From DASSBG01 sp965651365 (GTDB lineage: Bacteria > Pseudomonadota > Gammaproteobacteria > Xanthomonadales > Rhodanobacteraceae): a DNA stretch of 39,384 nt. Below are positions 23,830-31,731 of this stretch, in pieces. Below the pieces are notes generated by a model, which did no database searches, was not told the DNA's origin, and worked only from the letters and a program-made list of their open reading frames with translations. Position numbers and translations under genes: made by a program. The stretch lies in the NCBI GenBank assembly GCA_965651365.1, contig CBFGSA010000009.1, positions 1 to 39,384 of the forward strand, in the 5' to 3' direction. Position 1 is the stretch's first letter; each line of letters opens with the position of its first letter.

Positions 23830-23891
23830 CATGCCCGCCGTGCAGCAGCCTAGACTGGGTGGACGAACCCACCTGCAACAGGCACAACGCA

Positions 23892-24356
23892 ATGAAAATC
23901 CACGCATTCACGATGACCCTGGCCGGTCTGGTCTTCGTCCTGGCCACCGGTCCCGTCGCGGCCCAGCATGCGCACGAGCACGGCAGCCACCACAGCGCCA
24001 CACCCACACCAATTCCGGCCCAGCGCTATGCCACCGATGCGCCGCTGCGCGAGGGCATGGCCCGCGTGCACAAGGCGCTGAAGGTGCTGCATCACTACCC
24101 GATGGGCCATGTCAGCGAAACCATGGCGCTGGATCAGGTACAGCAGATCAAGGACGCCGGAGCCTACATGTTTGCCAACTGCAAACTGTCGGCAAAGCCC
24201 GACGAGGCCCTGCACGGCATGCTGGTGCCGCTGCTGGCTGCCGCGCAGAAGCTGGCCGACAACCCCGGCGACATGAGCCAGATCGACGCCATGCATGCCG
24301 CGGTTGCCGACTATCCGCGCTACTTCGACGACCCGGACTGGGCCAGCGCGAACTGA
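23892..24356 (+). CDS. Periplasmic DnrO-like protein
   Basis: This 154-residue exported protein has a signal peptide (about 1-24, ending GPVAAQ), a His-rich segment after the cleavage site (HAHEHGSHH) and a helical domain. The helical domain contains YATDAPLREGMARVHKALK, then AYMFANCKLSAKPDEALHGMLVPLL and YPRYFDDPDWA. I recall similar proteins annotated as DnrO in xanthomonads and pseudomonads near anaerobic-regulation genes, but their activity is not established. The His-rich N-terminus suggests metal (copper) binding. It is the first gene of a four-gene unit behind a good FNR box, and the next gene starts 11 bases after its stop. Confidence 0.7.
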   Translation: MKIHAFTMTLAGLVFVLATGPVAAQHAHEHGSHHSATPTPIPAQRYATDAPLREGMARVHKALKVLHHYPMGHVSETMALDQVQQIKDAGAYMFANCKLSAKPDEALHGMLVPLLAAAQKLADNPGDMSQIDAMHAAVADYPRYFDDPDWASAN

Positions 24357-24367
24357 CGAGGTGCCTG

Positions 24368-24661
24368 GTGACCGACTGCATCCAGGCCTGGCAATGCATC
24401 GGCTGCGGCAAGCTCGAAGCGCCGCAACCGTGTATCGGCGTGTGCCAGGACCGCAAGGTTCTGCTGGTCGGCAAGGGCGATCACGAACGTCTTCAGGCCG
24501 AGACCGAACAGTTGCGCCAGCGCCTGGAGGCAGCCACCCGCCTGCTGGCACGCATGTCGCGCACCCTGCCGCGCGAGGGACAATTTGACCGGTGCTGGGC
24601 AAGTTTCCAGCAACAGGCCCGCACTCTGCTGAACGAAGGCTCCTGTCAGGAGCGTGCATGA
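24368..24661 (+). CDS. Small Cys-rich protein (DnrP-like)
   Basis: This 97-residue protein starts at GTG 24368, with GAGG 6 bases upstream. The N-terminal part has four cysteines in a zinc-ribbon-like arrangement (WQCIGCGKLEAPQPCIGVC), followed by a helical region with coiled-coil character (HERLQAETEQLRQRLEAATRLLARM) and a further Cys in FDRCWASF. There is no signal peptide. Short Cys-rich proteins follow dnrO-like genes in related bacteria and have been called DnrP; the function is unknown. The cluster could bind zinc or an iron-sulfur centre. It lies between the DnrO-like and hemerythrin genes. Confidence 0.7.
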   Translation: MTDCIQAWQCIGCGKLEAPQPCIGVCQDRKVLLVGKGDHERLQAETEQLRQRLEAATRLLARMSRTLPREGQFDRCWASFQQQARTLLNEGSCQERA

Positions 24662-24677
24662 AGCCGGAACTCGCGAC

Positions 24678-25646
24678 ATGGACATGAAACGCATTCTTGA
24701 GCCCTCTGCCAACCGGCGCCAACTGGGCCGCTCGCGCGTCTACGTGTATGGCGACCTGCCCTCGCGCCTGCGCCATTGGCACGCCCCACGTGCCAACCGC
24801 TGGGAATATCTGTGCGTGACCGTTGGCCCGCTTGAGATCCAGTGGCTGGGTGCCGAGGGCATTCGGGCCGACACGCTCGGCACCGGCGATGCGCGCTGGA
24901 TTGCGCCGGGCATGCGCTGGCGCGTGACCCGGATGCAGACTCAGAGCCGTTTCCAGCTCGAAATTCACGCCGACGACGCCACCGCCGCCAGCGCGCCGCA
25001 ACCGGTGCGCGCGGCATTGCTGGACGAGGCCGACGAAATCACGCTGACCGGCCCGGACGCACTCGAACCGGCCCTGAGCAACCTTGCCCCCAGGGAACGC
25101 TGCCTGCTGCGTGCACGCTTCGACATTGCGCCGCACATGCAGGACCGCATTGCCCGCGGCGCCGGAGACCTGTGCTGGCATCCGCTGGAGCGTGGCGAAG
25201 CGCGCTGCAGTGCCCTGCTGGCCCGGGCGGCAGAGCCGATCGGCCTGCTCGAGTATCTGGGCCGCGACCACGCCGTGATCGAGGCGGCACTGGCCGGTGC
25301 CCTGCGCGGCGATGTCGAGCGTGAACTGTGGCTGCGCAATACGCTGGCCCGCCATTTGGTGATCGAGGAAGAGATCCTGTTTCCGGCATATCTTGAAGCG
25401 GGCGGCAATCCGGGCTGGGTGCGCGGCCTGTGCAACGAGCACAAGCACTTGCGGCGTGACCTGGACCGCCTTTCCGATCCGGTCTCGCAGCGCCGTTTTC
25501 TGCTGTTGCTGGACGGCCACGACGAGAAGGAAGAGCAGACCGTCTACCCCGACATCCTGTCGCGCCTGGGCGCGGATGACGATGTCCTGCAGCGCATCAT
25601 GACGCTGGGTCTGCCCGCGACATCCGACAGCGGAGCCTCCGCTTGA
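24678..25646 (+). CDS. Cupin-like plus hemerythrin fusion protein
   Basis: This 322-residue soluble protein has two parts. The N-terminal domain (about 15-100: GDLPSRLRHWHAPRANRWEY... TGDARWIAPGMRWRV... SRFQLEIHA) resembles the cupin-like DUF1971/TehB-type fold. The C-terminal domain (about 185-300) is an HHE hemerythrin: H198 (GRDHAVIE), H226 and E230-E232 (RHLVIEEEILFPA), H255 (NEHKHL), and H281/E285 (GHDEKEEQTVYPDIL), the expected di-iron ligands. Hemerythrin-type proteins bind O2 or NO, or help repair iron-sulfur and di-iron centres under nitrosative stress. ATG 24678 is the likely start; GTG 24654 is possible. The next gene's start overlaps its stop. Confidence 0.8.
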   Translation: MDMKRILEPSANRRQLGRSRVYVYGDLPSRLRHWHAPRANRWEYLCVTVGPLEIQWLGAEGIRADTLGTGDARWIAPGMRWRVTRMQTQSRFQLEIHADDATAASAPQPVRAALLDEADEITLTGPDALEPALSNLAPRERCLLRARFDIAPHMQDRIARGAGDLCWHPLERGEARCSALLARAAEPIGLLEYLGRDHAVIEAALAGALRGDVERELWLRNTLARHLVIEEEILFPAYLEAGGNPGWVRGLCNEHKHLRRDLDRLSDPVSQRRFLLLLDGHDEKEEQTVYPDILSRLGADDDVLQRIMTLGLPATSDSGASA

Positions 25647-26122
25647 GCGGCCTGTTCCTGGCCCGCGCCCTGCACGTGCTGGGCGTGGTGATCTGGATCG
25701 GTGGCGTGTACATGGCCACCACCATCTTCCTGCCGGCGGTGCGCCGCGGCGACTTCGGCGACGATCGGCTGGCTGCCTTCCATGCAGTCGAGAACCGCTT
25801 CAAGTGGCACGCCCGGATCAGCGTGATCGTGGTGGGTGCTTCGGGCCTGTACATGCTGCAGAAGCTGCACCTGTGGGGCCTGTTCGCGCACATCAGCTAC
25901 TGGTGGCTGCACGCGATGGTGATTGTGTGGACGCTGTTCGCGCTGTTGCTGTTCGTGATCGAGCCGCTGGTGATGCACCGCCACCTGGCGCGCCTGGCCG
26001 CGCGTGATCCCGAGCGTGCCTTTGCACGCCTGTACCGGGCGCATGTGGTGCTGCTGAGCTTGAGCATCATCACCGTGCTCGGCGCGGTGGCCGGTGCGCA
26101 CGGTTGGCGATTGTTTGGATGA
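25643..26122 (+). CDS. CopD-like four-helix membrane protein
   Basis: This 159-residue inner-membrane protein begins at TTG 25643, overlapping the preceding TGA (TTGA) with GGAG upstream. Four hydrophobic segments are visible: LHVLGVVIWIGGVYMATTIFL, HARISVIVVGASGLYMLQ, HAMVIVWTLFALLLFVIEPL and RAHVVLLSLSIITVLGAVAGAHG. Several of them hold conserved His residues. The LHxxxxxxWIGG start resembles the copper-resistance CopD domain and related heme b membrane proteins. It may supply electrons or metal to the hemerythrin or DnrO-like partners. It ends the four-gene cassette, 8 bases before a REP hairpin. Confidence 0.75.
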   Translation: MSGLFLARALHVLGVVIWIGGVYMATTIFLPAVRRGDFGDDRLAAFHAVENRFKWHARISVIVVGASGLYMLQKLHLWGLFAHISYWWLHAMVIVWTLFALLLFVIEPLVMHRHLARLAARDPERAFARLYRAHVVLLSLSIITVLGAVAGAHGWRLFG

Positions 26123-26129
26123 TGGCGAT

Positions 26130-26160
26130 GTCGGGTCCGGCTTCGCCGGTCCCGACCTAC
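26130..26160. repeat. REP hairpin overlapping the tyrA stop
   Basis: Family 1 unit, GTCGGGTCCGGC...GCCGGTCCCGACCTAC, between convergent genes. On the minus strand the GTAG head supplies TAG at 26157-26159, the stop codon of the prephenate dehydrogenase. Confidence 0.85.
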
Positions 26161-26951
26161 GGGTCGGTTGCGGGGATGTTGAGGTCGGTCGTGGTGCCCT
26201 CGTCCAGCAGTTGCCGGTGGATGTGCTGCAGCGCGGTCAGCAGGCGCTGGCGCGCTTCGTCGGCGAAGGGGTTTTCGCGCTGGATGGTGGCGAACAAATG
26301 GCCGGCGTCACCGCGCACGGCAGCCAGCATGTTCTTCATGCCCTGGAACGACGGTGGTGCCATGGGCATGCCCTCGTCCGCGCCGATGTCGATCAGGCCC
26401 TTGGCCATGAAGAACGCCAGCACGTGAGTCATGGCCATGCTGCGATCGTGGGCTTCGGGTGTCTGGTCCAGCACCTCGCAATCCAGCTGCCGGAACAGTT
26501 GACGGGTCTGTTCGGCCGCCTGCGGATGCGCTTGCGCTGCACAGATCACCACACGCCGCGGCCGCTCATCGCGCGCCAGGCTGAGCGGCCCGAACAGGGG
26601 ATGGGTGCCGACATGGGCGATGTCGGCGCCCAGCACGGCATCCATTGCGGCGCAGGGTCCGGTCTTGACGCTGCCGACGTCGAGCACGATCTGGCCGCGG
26701 CGCAAGCGCGGGCGCAGCGTGCGCAACACCTCCGTCATGTGCGCCACCGGCATGGCCAGCACGACCCAGTGCGCATTCCGGATTGCGGCCTCGGCCGAGG
26801 CGCAGGCGAATTCTTGCGGTACATCCGCATCCGGATCGTGTACCGTCACCCGGTGACCGGCCTGTTGCAGCAGGCCCGTCAGAGCCTGGCCGAAACGGCC
26901 GTAGCCCAGTACCGCAAAGCGCTGCCCGGCAGGGTCGGGCTCGCGGCTCAT
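26157..26951 (-). CDS. tyrA: Prephenate dehydrogenase
   Basis: This 264-residue TyrA-type NAD(P)-dependent dehydrogenase converts prephenate to 4-hydroxyphenylpyruvate in tyrosine biosynthesis. The N-terminal Rossmann motif is FAVLGYGRFGQ (G16, G18, G21). The segment VVLAMPVAHMTEVL, then VLDVGSVKTGP with the catalytic Ser/Lys region, and THPLFGPLS with the catalytic His, are all typical. MAMTHVLAFFMAKGL is the conserved helix of the dimerisation domain. There is no chorismate mutase or ACT domain. Its ATG overlaps the stop of the decarboxylase by four bases, so it is the last gene of that operon. The stop codon lies within a REP element. Confidence 0.9.
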   Translation of the reverse strand: MSREPDPAGQRFAVLGYGRFGQALTGLLQQAGHRVTVHDPDADVPQEFACASAEAAIRNAHWVVLAMPVAHMTEVLRTLRPRLRRGQIVLDVGSVKTGPCAAMDAVLGADIAHVGTHPLFGPLSLARDERPRRVVICAAQAHPQAAEQTRQLFRQLDCEVLDQTPEAHDRSMAMTHVLAFFMAKGLIDIGADEGMPMAPPSFQGMKNMLAAVRGDAGHLFATIQRENPFADEARQRLLTALQHIHRQLLDEGTTTDLNIPATDP

Positions 26952-28891
26952 GTCGCCGTCGCCTGGGCGCCGGCCGCGAGTTTTTCCATGCGCCCGGCCA
27001 GATGCCTGAAATAGCTGCCGATGTAGTCGATGTCATTGGCGTGGTCGATCAGGAACGGATTCATCAGCGTGTGACGCAGAATCATCAGCCGGTCGCCGCT
27101 GTCATCGTCGGCATCCAGTGTCTCCGGGTCCAGGCCCAGCGACTCGAGAATGTGCTGCATGTTGGCCCGGCCCAGCGCCGCCGGCTGCAGGGTGGTGGCC
27201 GAGCCGAAGAAGTCCTTCAGTTGCAGCGGCTGTGACGGGTCGGCCCGCAGGTCGCGGTACAGCGCGCGGACGAAGCGGTTGGCTACCGCCACGTCGCGGT
27301 TGCCGCGCGGGTTGATCGCCAGGCACACCAGATTACTGTCGGGCGTGAACGGCACGGTCACCGTGGCCAGCGCCTCGACGTTGCGCGCAAACTCCCGGGC
27401 CTGGTCATGGAAGGCCTCGGCTGCCAGCAGGGTTTGCCGGGGCAATGCACCGAAGTGCTGGTGATCCAGCGGCATCACCTTGTGGGTGACGTAGACGGCC
27501 GCCGCCATCGCACCGGATTTGGACCCTTCAGGGATGTACTGGCCCAGCGCGCGGTAGCGGCTCATGTAGTCGTCGGCGCCCGGATTCTGGAACACGTAAT
27601 CGGCGTGCTCGGCCAGCAGCGCCATGGCGCGATGATCGCGGCACACAAAGGCGCCGGCGCCATAGGGCAGGTAGCCCAGCTTGTGCGGATCGACCGTCAC
27701 CGAATCAGCCTCGCCGAGCGCCGCGAAGGCGTCATGCACACCCTCTGACGGGAAGCGCGCAAAGTCGGCACCGACCTCCGCGCGCGGACGCAGGCTGCCG
27801 TCCGGTCGCCGGAACAGCGTCGCCAGATAGCCGCCCCAGGCGGCATCGACATGCACCGAGAAACCCAGGCCGTTTTCGAGGGCTGCCTGGCGCGCCCGGA
27901 CCACGCCATCGACGCCGTCGATGGTGCCGTACTCGGTCGAGCCCAGCACGGCCACCGTCATCAGCACCGGCTGCTGCCCGGCCTGGCAGCGGTGCAGGCT
28001 GGCCTCGAGTGCATCCAGATCCAGACGCATGGATTTTTCCGGCAGCAGCTCGAGCTGTGCACGGCCCAGGCCCAGCATCTTCAGGCCCTTGCTCCAGGAA
28101 TAGTGTGCGGTCACCGGCGCCAGCACGCGCGGCACCTTGAGTTGCCGATGGGTGGCAAAGAAATCGCTCAGGCCGCGCTGCTCGATACGCTGGGCTTCGA
28201 CGCGCTGCTGCCAGCGGCGGCGTTCGGACGCGGACTGCGTGGCCAGCCACTGCTGCCAGGCCACCAGCAACTCGATGCCCTGGCGCGGTGCGAGGTTGAA
28301 AGCCTGCCAGGCATCGTCCGGCAACTCCAGATCCGGCACACCGGCCGCCAGCAGGGCCACCGGAAAGGCCTTCAGCGACAGCGCCAGACGCAGGGCCTGG
28401 TAGTTGGCCACCGTGCCGCCCGAAGTGAGATGGCCGAAGGCACAAGCGGGATCGGCCGGGTCGTGGCGGTAGCCCAGCATGCGCGCCAGTTGCAGGCCCA
28501 CCTTGACCTCCAGATCCACCGTCACCGGCGCCGCTTCCTCGCTGACGTTGTTGGGGTTGTAGGGCAGCGCCAGCATCTGCGCGGCCAGCCCCGGCAACAA
28601 CAGGTCGGACACCATGTGACCCATGTAGCGCGGACTGTGGAAGGGTACCGAACGCTTCAGCGCCGCAGACAGCGTATGCAGCTCGCCACGCAGGCGCGAT
28701 TCGAACTCCATGTAGGCCGGCTGGTGCACCGCGGCGGTGGAAATCGCCGGCAGATCCTCGGGATGGAAATTGCGCCGCCAGTAGACGTGGTCGCGCAGGA
28801 ACTCGACGACCAGCTTTTCCAGCAGGCCGTCATTCTCGCCGTATGGCCCCAGAAAACACGCGGACAGGGCGGTTTGATCGTGTGCATGCAT
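26948..28891 (-). CDS. Tyrosine decarboxylase-like PLP enzyme
   Basis: This 647-residue group II PLP-dependent decarboxylase resembles bacterial tyrosine decarboxylase (Lactobacillus/Enterococcus TyrDC) along its whole length: FLGPYGENDGLLEKLV at the N-terminus, SPRYMGHMVSDLLLPGL, YNPNNVSEEAAP, HVDAAWGGYLATLF (cofactor Asp near 349), SVTVDPHKLGYLPYGAG with PLP lysine K404, and YIPEGSKSGAMAAAVY. TyrDC is known to make tyramine and CO2 from tyrosine, consuming a proton. The substrate here is inferred, not proven; related enzymes act on other aromatic amino acids. It starts 30 bases after the upstream FAD enzyme and overlaps tyrA, so it lies in one operon with an enzyme that makes its likely substrate. 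Confidence 0.85.
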   Translation of the reverse strand: MHAHDQTALSACFLGPYGENDGLLEKLVVEFLRDHVYWRRNFHPEDLPAISTAAVHQPAYMEFESRLRGELHTLSAALKRSVPFHSPRYMGHMVSDLLLPGLAAQMLALPYNPNNVSEEAAPVTVDLEVKVGLQLARMLGYRHDPADPACAFGHLTSGGTVANYQALRLALSLKAFPVALLAAGVPDLELPDDAWQAFNLAPRQGIELLVAWQQWLATQSASERRRWQQRVEAQRIEQRGLSDFFATHRQLKVPRVLAPVTAHYSWSKGLKMLGLGRAQLELLPEKSMRLDLDALEASLHRCQAGQQPVLMTVAVLGSTEYGTIDGVDGVVRARQAALENGLGFSVHVDAAWGGYLATLFRRPDGSLRPRAEVGADFARFPSEGVHDAFAALGEADSVTVDPHKLGYLPYGAGAFVCRDHRAMALLAEHADYVFQNPGADDYMSRYRALGQYIPEGSKSGAMAAAVYVTHKVMPLDHQHFGALPRQTLLAAEAFHDQAREFARNVEALATVTVPFTPDSNLVCLAINPRGNRDVAVANRFVRALYRDLRADPSQPLQLKDFFGSATTLQPAALGRANMQHILESLGLDPETLDADDDSGDRLMILRHTLMNPFLIDHANDIDYIGSYFRHLAGRMEKLAAGAQATAT

Positions 28892-28921
28892 ATTGCCGTG
28901 GCCTTTGCGGTAAAAGCGACT

Positions 28922-30151
28922 TCAAGTGGTGGACGATGTCAAGCCGGCACGATCCGCGACGGATGCGGCATGCGGCTGGCGCCGGTGCGCCAGCTTGCGC
29001 ACCACCAGACGCCGGAACGGCGACAGGCGACGCGCCGCGCCCAATGCCAGTTTGCGCAGGGCGCGTGCCGGTGCGCGTTCATCAGTGTACAGAGTCGCCA
29101 GCGCCTGCGTGGTGCGGTACAGCGGCCAGGTGGCGCGGCGATGGATGCGCTGGTATCGGCGCAGGAATTCAGGCTCCCAAACCGGCTGCCCGGCGGCCAG
29201 TGCCGCACGCATTTGCTGCGCCAGTGTCTCCTGCCCCAGCAGGCCGAAATTGAAGCCGTGCGCGGTGACGGGATGCATGCCGACGGCGGCATCACCGATC
29301 AACGCAAAACGATCGGCCACAAATTGCCGCGCATACACCCCCACCAGCGGATAGGCGCAGCGCGGGCCGATCACGCGCATTTCGCCCAGCCGCTGCCGAA
29401 AACGCGCAGCGAGGTCGCGGCCCAAGTCGGCATCGTCACCGGCCAGCAATGCATCCATCGCGCGCGGTGCCAGCGTCAGCACCACCGACGATACATGCTC
29501 GTCGTGCAGCGGCAGCAGCGCCAGCGTCTGGCCGTAGCCAAACCATTCCCAGGCGACGTGACGGTGCGATACCTCGTGCCGCACGCGGCAGACCAGCATG
29601 GTCTTGCCGAAATCGTGCATGTCGGCGGTGATGCCTGCTTCGCGCCGCCGCACCGAGAAGCGGCTGTCGGCAGCAACCAGCAGGCCGGCCTGCAGGCTGC
29701 GGCCATCGTCGAGCTCCACCACCACGCCATCGTTGTTGCGGCGGGTGGCGCTCACGCCCACGCCGGTGAAGCACTGCACCTCATCCAGCGCAGCCACTTC
29801 GGCCCAGGCCGCGCGGCGGATCGCATGGTTGGACAGCAGCCAGCCCAGCTCACCCGTGCCGGCTTCCTCGTGTCGAAACATCAGTCCGGCGTGGTCGTCG
29901 CCATCGAGCACCTTCGCATCCCGCAGCAAACCGATCTCGTCGGCCGCCAGACGCGACCAGATGCCGAGACTCTCCAGCAGTGCGCGCGAGTGATGGGTTA
30001 CCGCGATTTCGCGGCCATCATCGGGCGGCGCCTCGAGCACCCGTTCGTCCTGCCGCTCGACCAGCGCAATGCGCAGACCGGTACCGGCCAGGGAACGCAC
30101 AAAACACAGGCCCGCCGGCCCGCCCCCCACCACAACCAGATCAAACGTCAT
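28922..30151 (-). CDS. ubiM: UbiM-like FAD-dependent ubiquinone-type hydroxylase
   Basis: This 409-residue flavoprotein monooxygenase belongs to the UbiH/COQ6 group. The FAD motif DLVVVGGGPAGL is at the N-terminus, a substrate-region segment ITADMHDFGKTMLVCRV is in the middle, and FALIGDAAVGMHPVTAHGFN is in the second FAD motif (GD). The wording MHPVTAHGFN resembles UbiM of Neisseria more than UbiH/UbiF (HPVAGQGFN). UbiM hydroxylates the ubiquinone ring. ATG 30151 has GGAG 8 bases upstream. It is the first gene of the decarboxylase-tyrA operon and has an FNR box 60 bases upstream. The tail beyond residue 380 is basic and not conserved-looking. A hydroxylase for another aromatic substrate is possible. 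Confidence 0.75.
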   Translation of the reverse strand: MTFDLVVVGGGPAGLCFVRSLAGTGLRIALVERQDERVLEAPPDDGREIAVTHHSRALLESLGIWSRLAADEIGLLRDAKVLDGDDHAGLMFRHEEAGTGELGWLLSNHAIRRAAWAEVAALDEVQCFTGVGVSATRRNNDGVVVELDDGRSLQAGLLVAADSRFSVRRREAGITADMHDFGKTMLVCRVRHEVSHRHVAWEWFGYGQTLALLPLHDEHVSSVVLTLAPRAMDALLAGDDADLGRDLAARFRQRLGEMRVIGPRCAYPLVGVYARQFVADRFALIGDAAVGMHPVTAHGFNFGLLGQETLAQQMRAALAAGQPVWEPEFLRRYQRIHRRATWPLYRTTQALATLYTDERAPARALRKLALGAARRLSPFRRLVVRKLAHRRQPHAASVADRAGLTSSTT

Positions 30152-30210
30152 CGGGCATCTCCCACGCGTGGACAAGACTTGCAAGTTACGTGCAGGCAAC
30201 GCCACCGGCC

Positions 30211-30224
30211 TTGATCTGGGTCAA
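30211..30224. promoter_or_regulatory. FNR box for the ubiM-tyrosine decarboxylase operon (and possibly hemN)
   Basis: TTGATCTGGGTCAA matches TTGAT-N4-ATCAA with one mismatch. The centre is about 66 bases from the ubiM ATG, so a class II site would start transcription near 30176. It is also 116 bases from the hemN ATG, so it could serve either direction. Confidence 0.7.
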
Positions 30225-30284
30225 CCACGCAAGCGAAACGACGATCAAGCATTGCTGCCGCCCGGACTTGCCTGCGCCTGCTTC

Positions 30285-30298
30285 TTGACCCGGATCAA
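30285..30298. promoter_or_regulatory. FNR box just upstream of hemN
   Basis: TTGACCCGGATCAA matches the FNR consensus with one mismatch. Its centre is 42 bases before the hemN ATG (30334), so the class II spacing would put the start of transcription at or next to the start codon. Confidence 0.75.
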
Positions 30299-30333
30299 GG
30301 CAGGCATCGGCGTACGCGGACAAACTGCGCCCC

Positions 30334-31731
30334 ATGAACAGCCTCGCCACCGCCCCCCACTTCGACGCCGACCTGATTGCGCGCTATGGCGTGACCGGGC
30401 CGCGCTATACCAGCTACCCGTCGGCCACACGCTTTCACTCCGGCTTTGGTGCCGCGCAACTGCGCGCCATCGCCCTGGCCACCAACGAGGAGCCGATTCC
30501 GCAACCGCTGTCGCTGTACGTGCACGTACCCTTCTGTACCAGCCCCTGCTTCTACTGCGGCTGCAACCGCATCATCACGCGCCAGAAGGGCCGCAGCGAA
30601 CCCTACCTTGAACATCTGTACCGCGAAGTCGAGATGATGGCGCCGCTGTTCGACAGCGACCGCGAAGTGGTGCAACTGCACTTCGGCGGCGGCACGCCCA
30701 ACTTTCTCGACCCGGCCCAGATGCAGGAACTGCTGACCTCTCTGGGGCGCCACTTTGCGCTCTCGCGCGCGCCGGGCCGCGAGTTCGGTATCGAGATCGA
30801 CCCGCGCTTCGCCGACGGCGAGTACATGCGTGCCATGGGCGAGATCGGCTTCAACCGCCTGTCGGTCGGCATCCAGGATTTCGACCCGGAGGTGCAGAAG
30901 GCGGTCAACCGCATCCAGAGCTACGACGAAACCCGCGAGGTGATCGAGGCCGCGCGCGAGTCCGGCTTCCGCTCGGCCAGCGTCGACCTCATCTACGGCC
31001 TGCCGCTGCAGACCGTGGCCGGTTTCTCGCGCACGCTGGAACAGGTGATCGAGCTCAACCCGGACCGCATCGCGGTGTACGCCTATGCGCATCTGCCGGA
31101 GATGTTCAAGGCCCAGCGCCAGCTCAAGGCCGAGCAACTTCCCGACCCGGCCACGCGTCTGGCCTTGCTGGGCCGCTCGCTGGAACTGCTGGGTGCGGCC
31201 GGCTACGTCTACATCGGCATGGACCATTTCGCGCGCCGCAGCGACGAGCTGGCCCGGGCCCAGCGCGACGGCAGCCTGCAGCGCAATTTCCAGGGCTATT
31301 CGACCCATGGCAACTGCGACATCATCGGCCTGGGCAACAGCGCCATCAGCCGCATCGGTGACAGCTACAGCCAGAACGCGCGCGACCTGCCCGGCTACTA
31401 CATGGCGCTGGACAACGGCATGCTGCCGATCGCCCGCGGCCTGAAGCTGACTCCGGACGACCGAATCCGCCGCGAAGTGATCAACGAGCTGATGTGCCAC
31501 GCGCGGCTCGACATCGGCGCAGTCGAGCAGCGCCACGGCATCACCTTCGACCACTACTTCGCCGACTCGCTGCAGCAGCTTGCCCTGCTGGACGAAGACG
31601 GCCTGGTCGAAACAACGCACAAGCGCATCGACATCACGCCGCGCGGCCGGCTGCTGATGCGCAATGTCGCCATGTGCTTCGACGCCTACCTCACCGCAGA
31701 AGCTCCGGCGCGCCACTCCAGCACCATCTGA
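30334..31731 (+). CDS. hemN: Oxygen-independent coproporphyrinogen III oxidase
   Basis: This 465-residue radical SAM enzyme decarboxylates coproporphyrinogen III to protoporphyrinogen IX without oxygen. It provides heme for NirM, NorCB and other cytochromes under anaerobiosis. The start RYGVTGPRYTSYPSA is typical of HemN. The [4Fe-4S] cluster motif is VPFCTSPCFYCGCNR (C68, C72, C75). HFGGGTPNFL and GIEIDPRF follow, and the C-terminal HemN domain ends with TPRGRLLMRNVAMCFDAYL. The length matches true HemN (about 457 aa), not HemW. ATG 30334 has no clear Shine-Dalgarno. FNR boxes at 30211 and 30285 agree with the known FNR/ANR control of hemN. Confidence 0.97.
   Translation: MNSLATAPHFDADLIARYGVTGPRYTSYPSATRFHSGFGAAQLRAIALATNEEPIPQPLSLYVHVPFCTSPCFYCGCNRIITRQKGRSEPYLEHLYREVEMMAPLFDSDREVVQLHFGGGTPNFLDPAQMQELLTSLGRHFALSRAPGREFGIEIDPRFADGEYMRAMGEIGFNRLSVGIQDFDPEVQKAVNRIQSYDETREVIEAARESGFRSASVDLIYGLPLQTVAGFSRTLEQVIELNPDRIAVYAYAHLPEMFKAQRQLKAEQLPDPATRLALLGRSLELLGAAGYVYIGMDHFARRSDELARAQRDGSLQRNFQGYSTHGNCDIIGLGNSAISRIGDSYSQNARDLPGYYMALDNGMLPIARGLKLTPDDRIRREVINELMCHARLDIGAVEQRHGITFDHYFADSLQQLALLDEDGLVETTHKRIDITPRGRLLMRNVAMCFDAYLTAEAPARHSSTI

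Noticed and set aside
27851..30214. Long open frame of 787 codons on the plus strand
   Set aside because: It is antisense to the decarboxylase and ubiM genes, has no ribosome site or domain, and is rich in Arg, Gln and His as expected for the reverse frame of GC-rich coding DNA.
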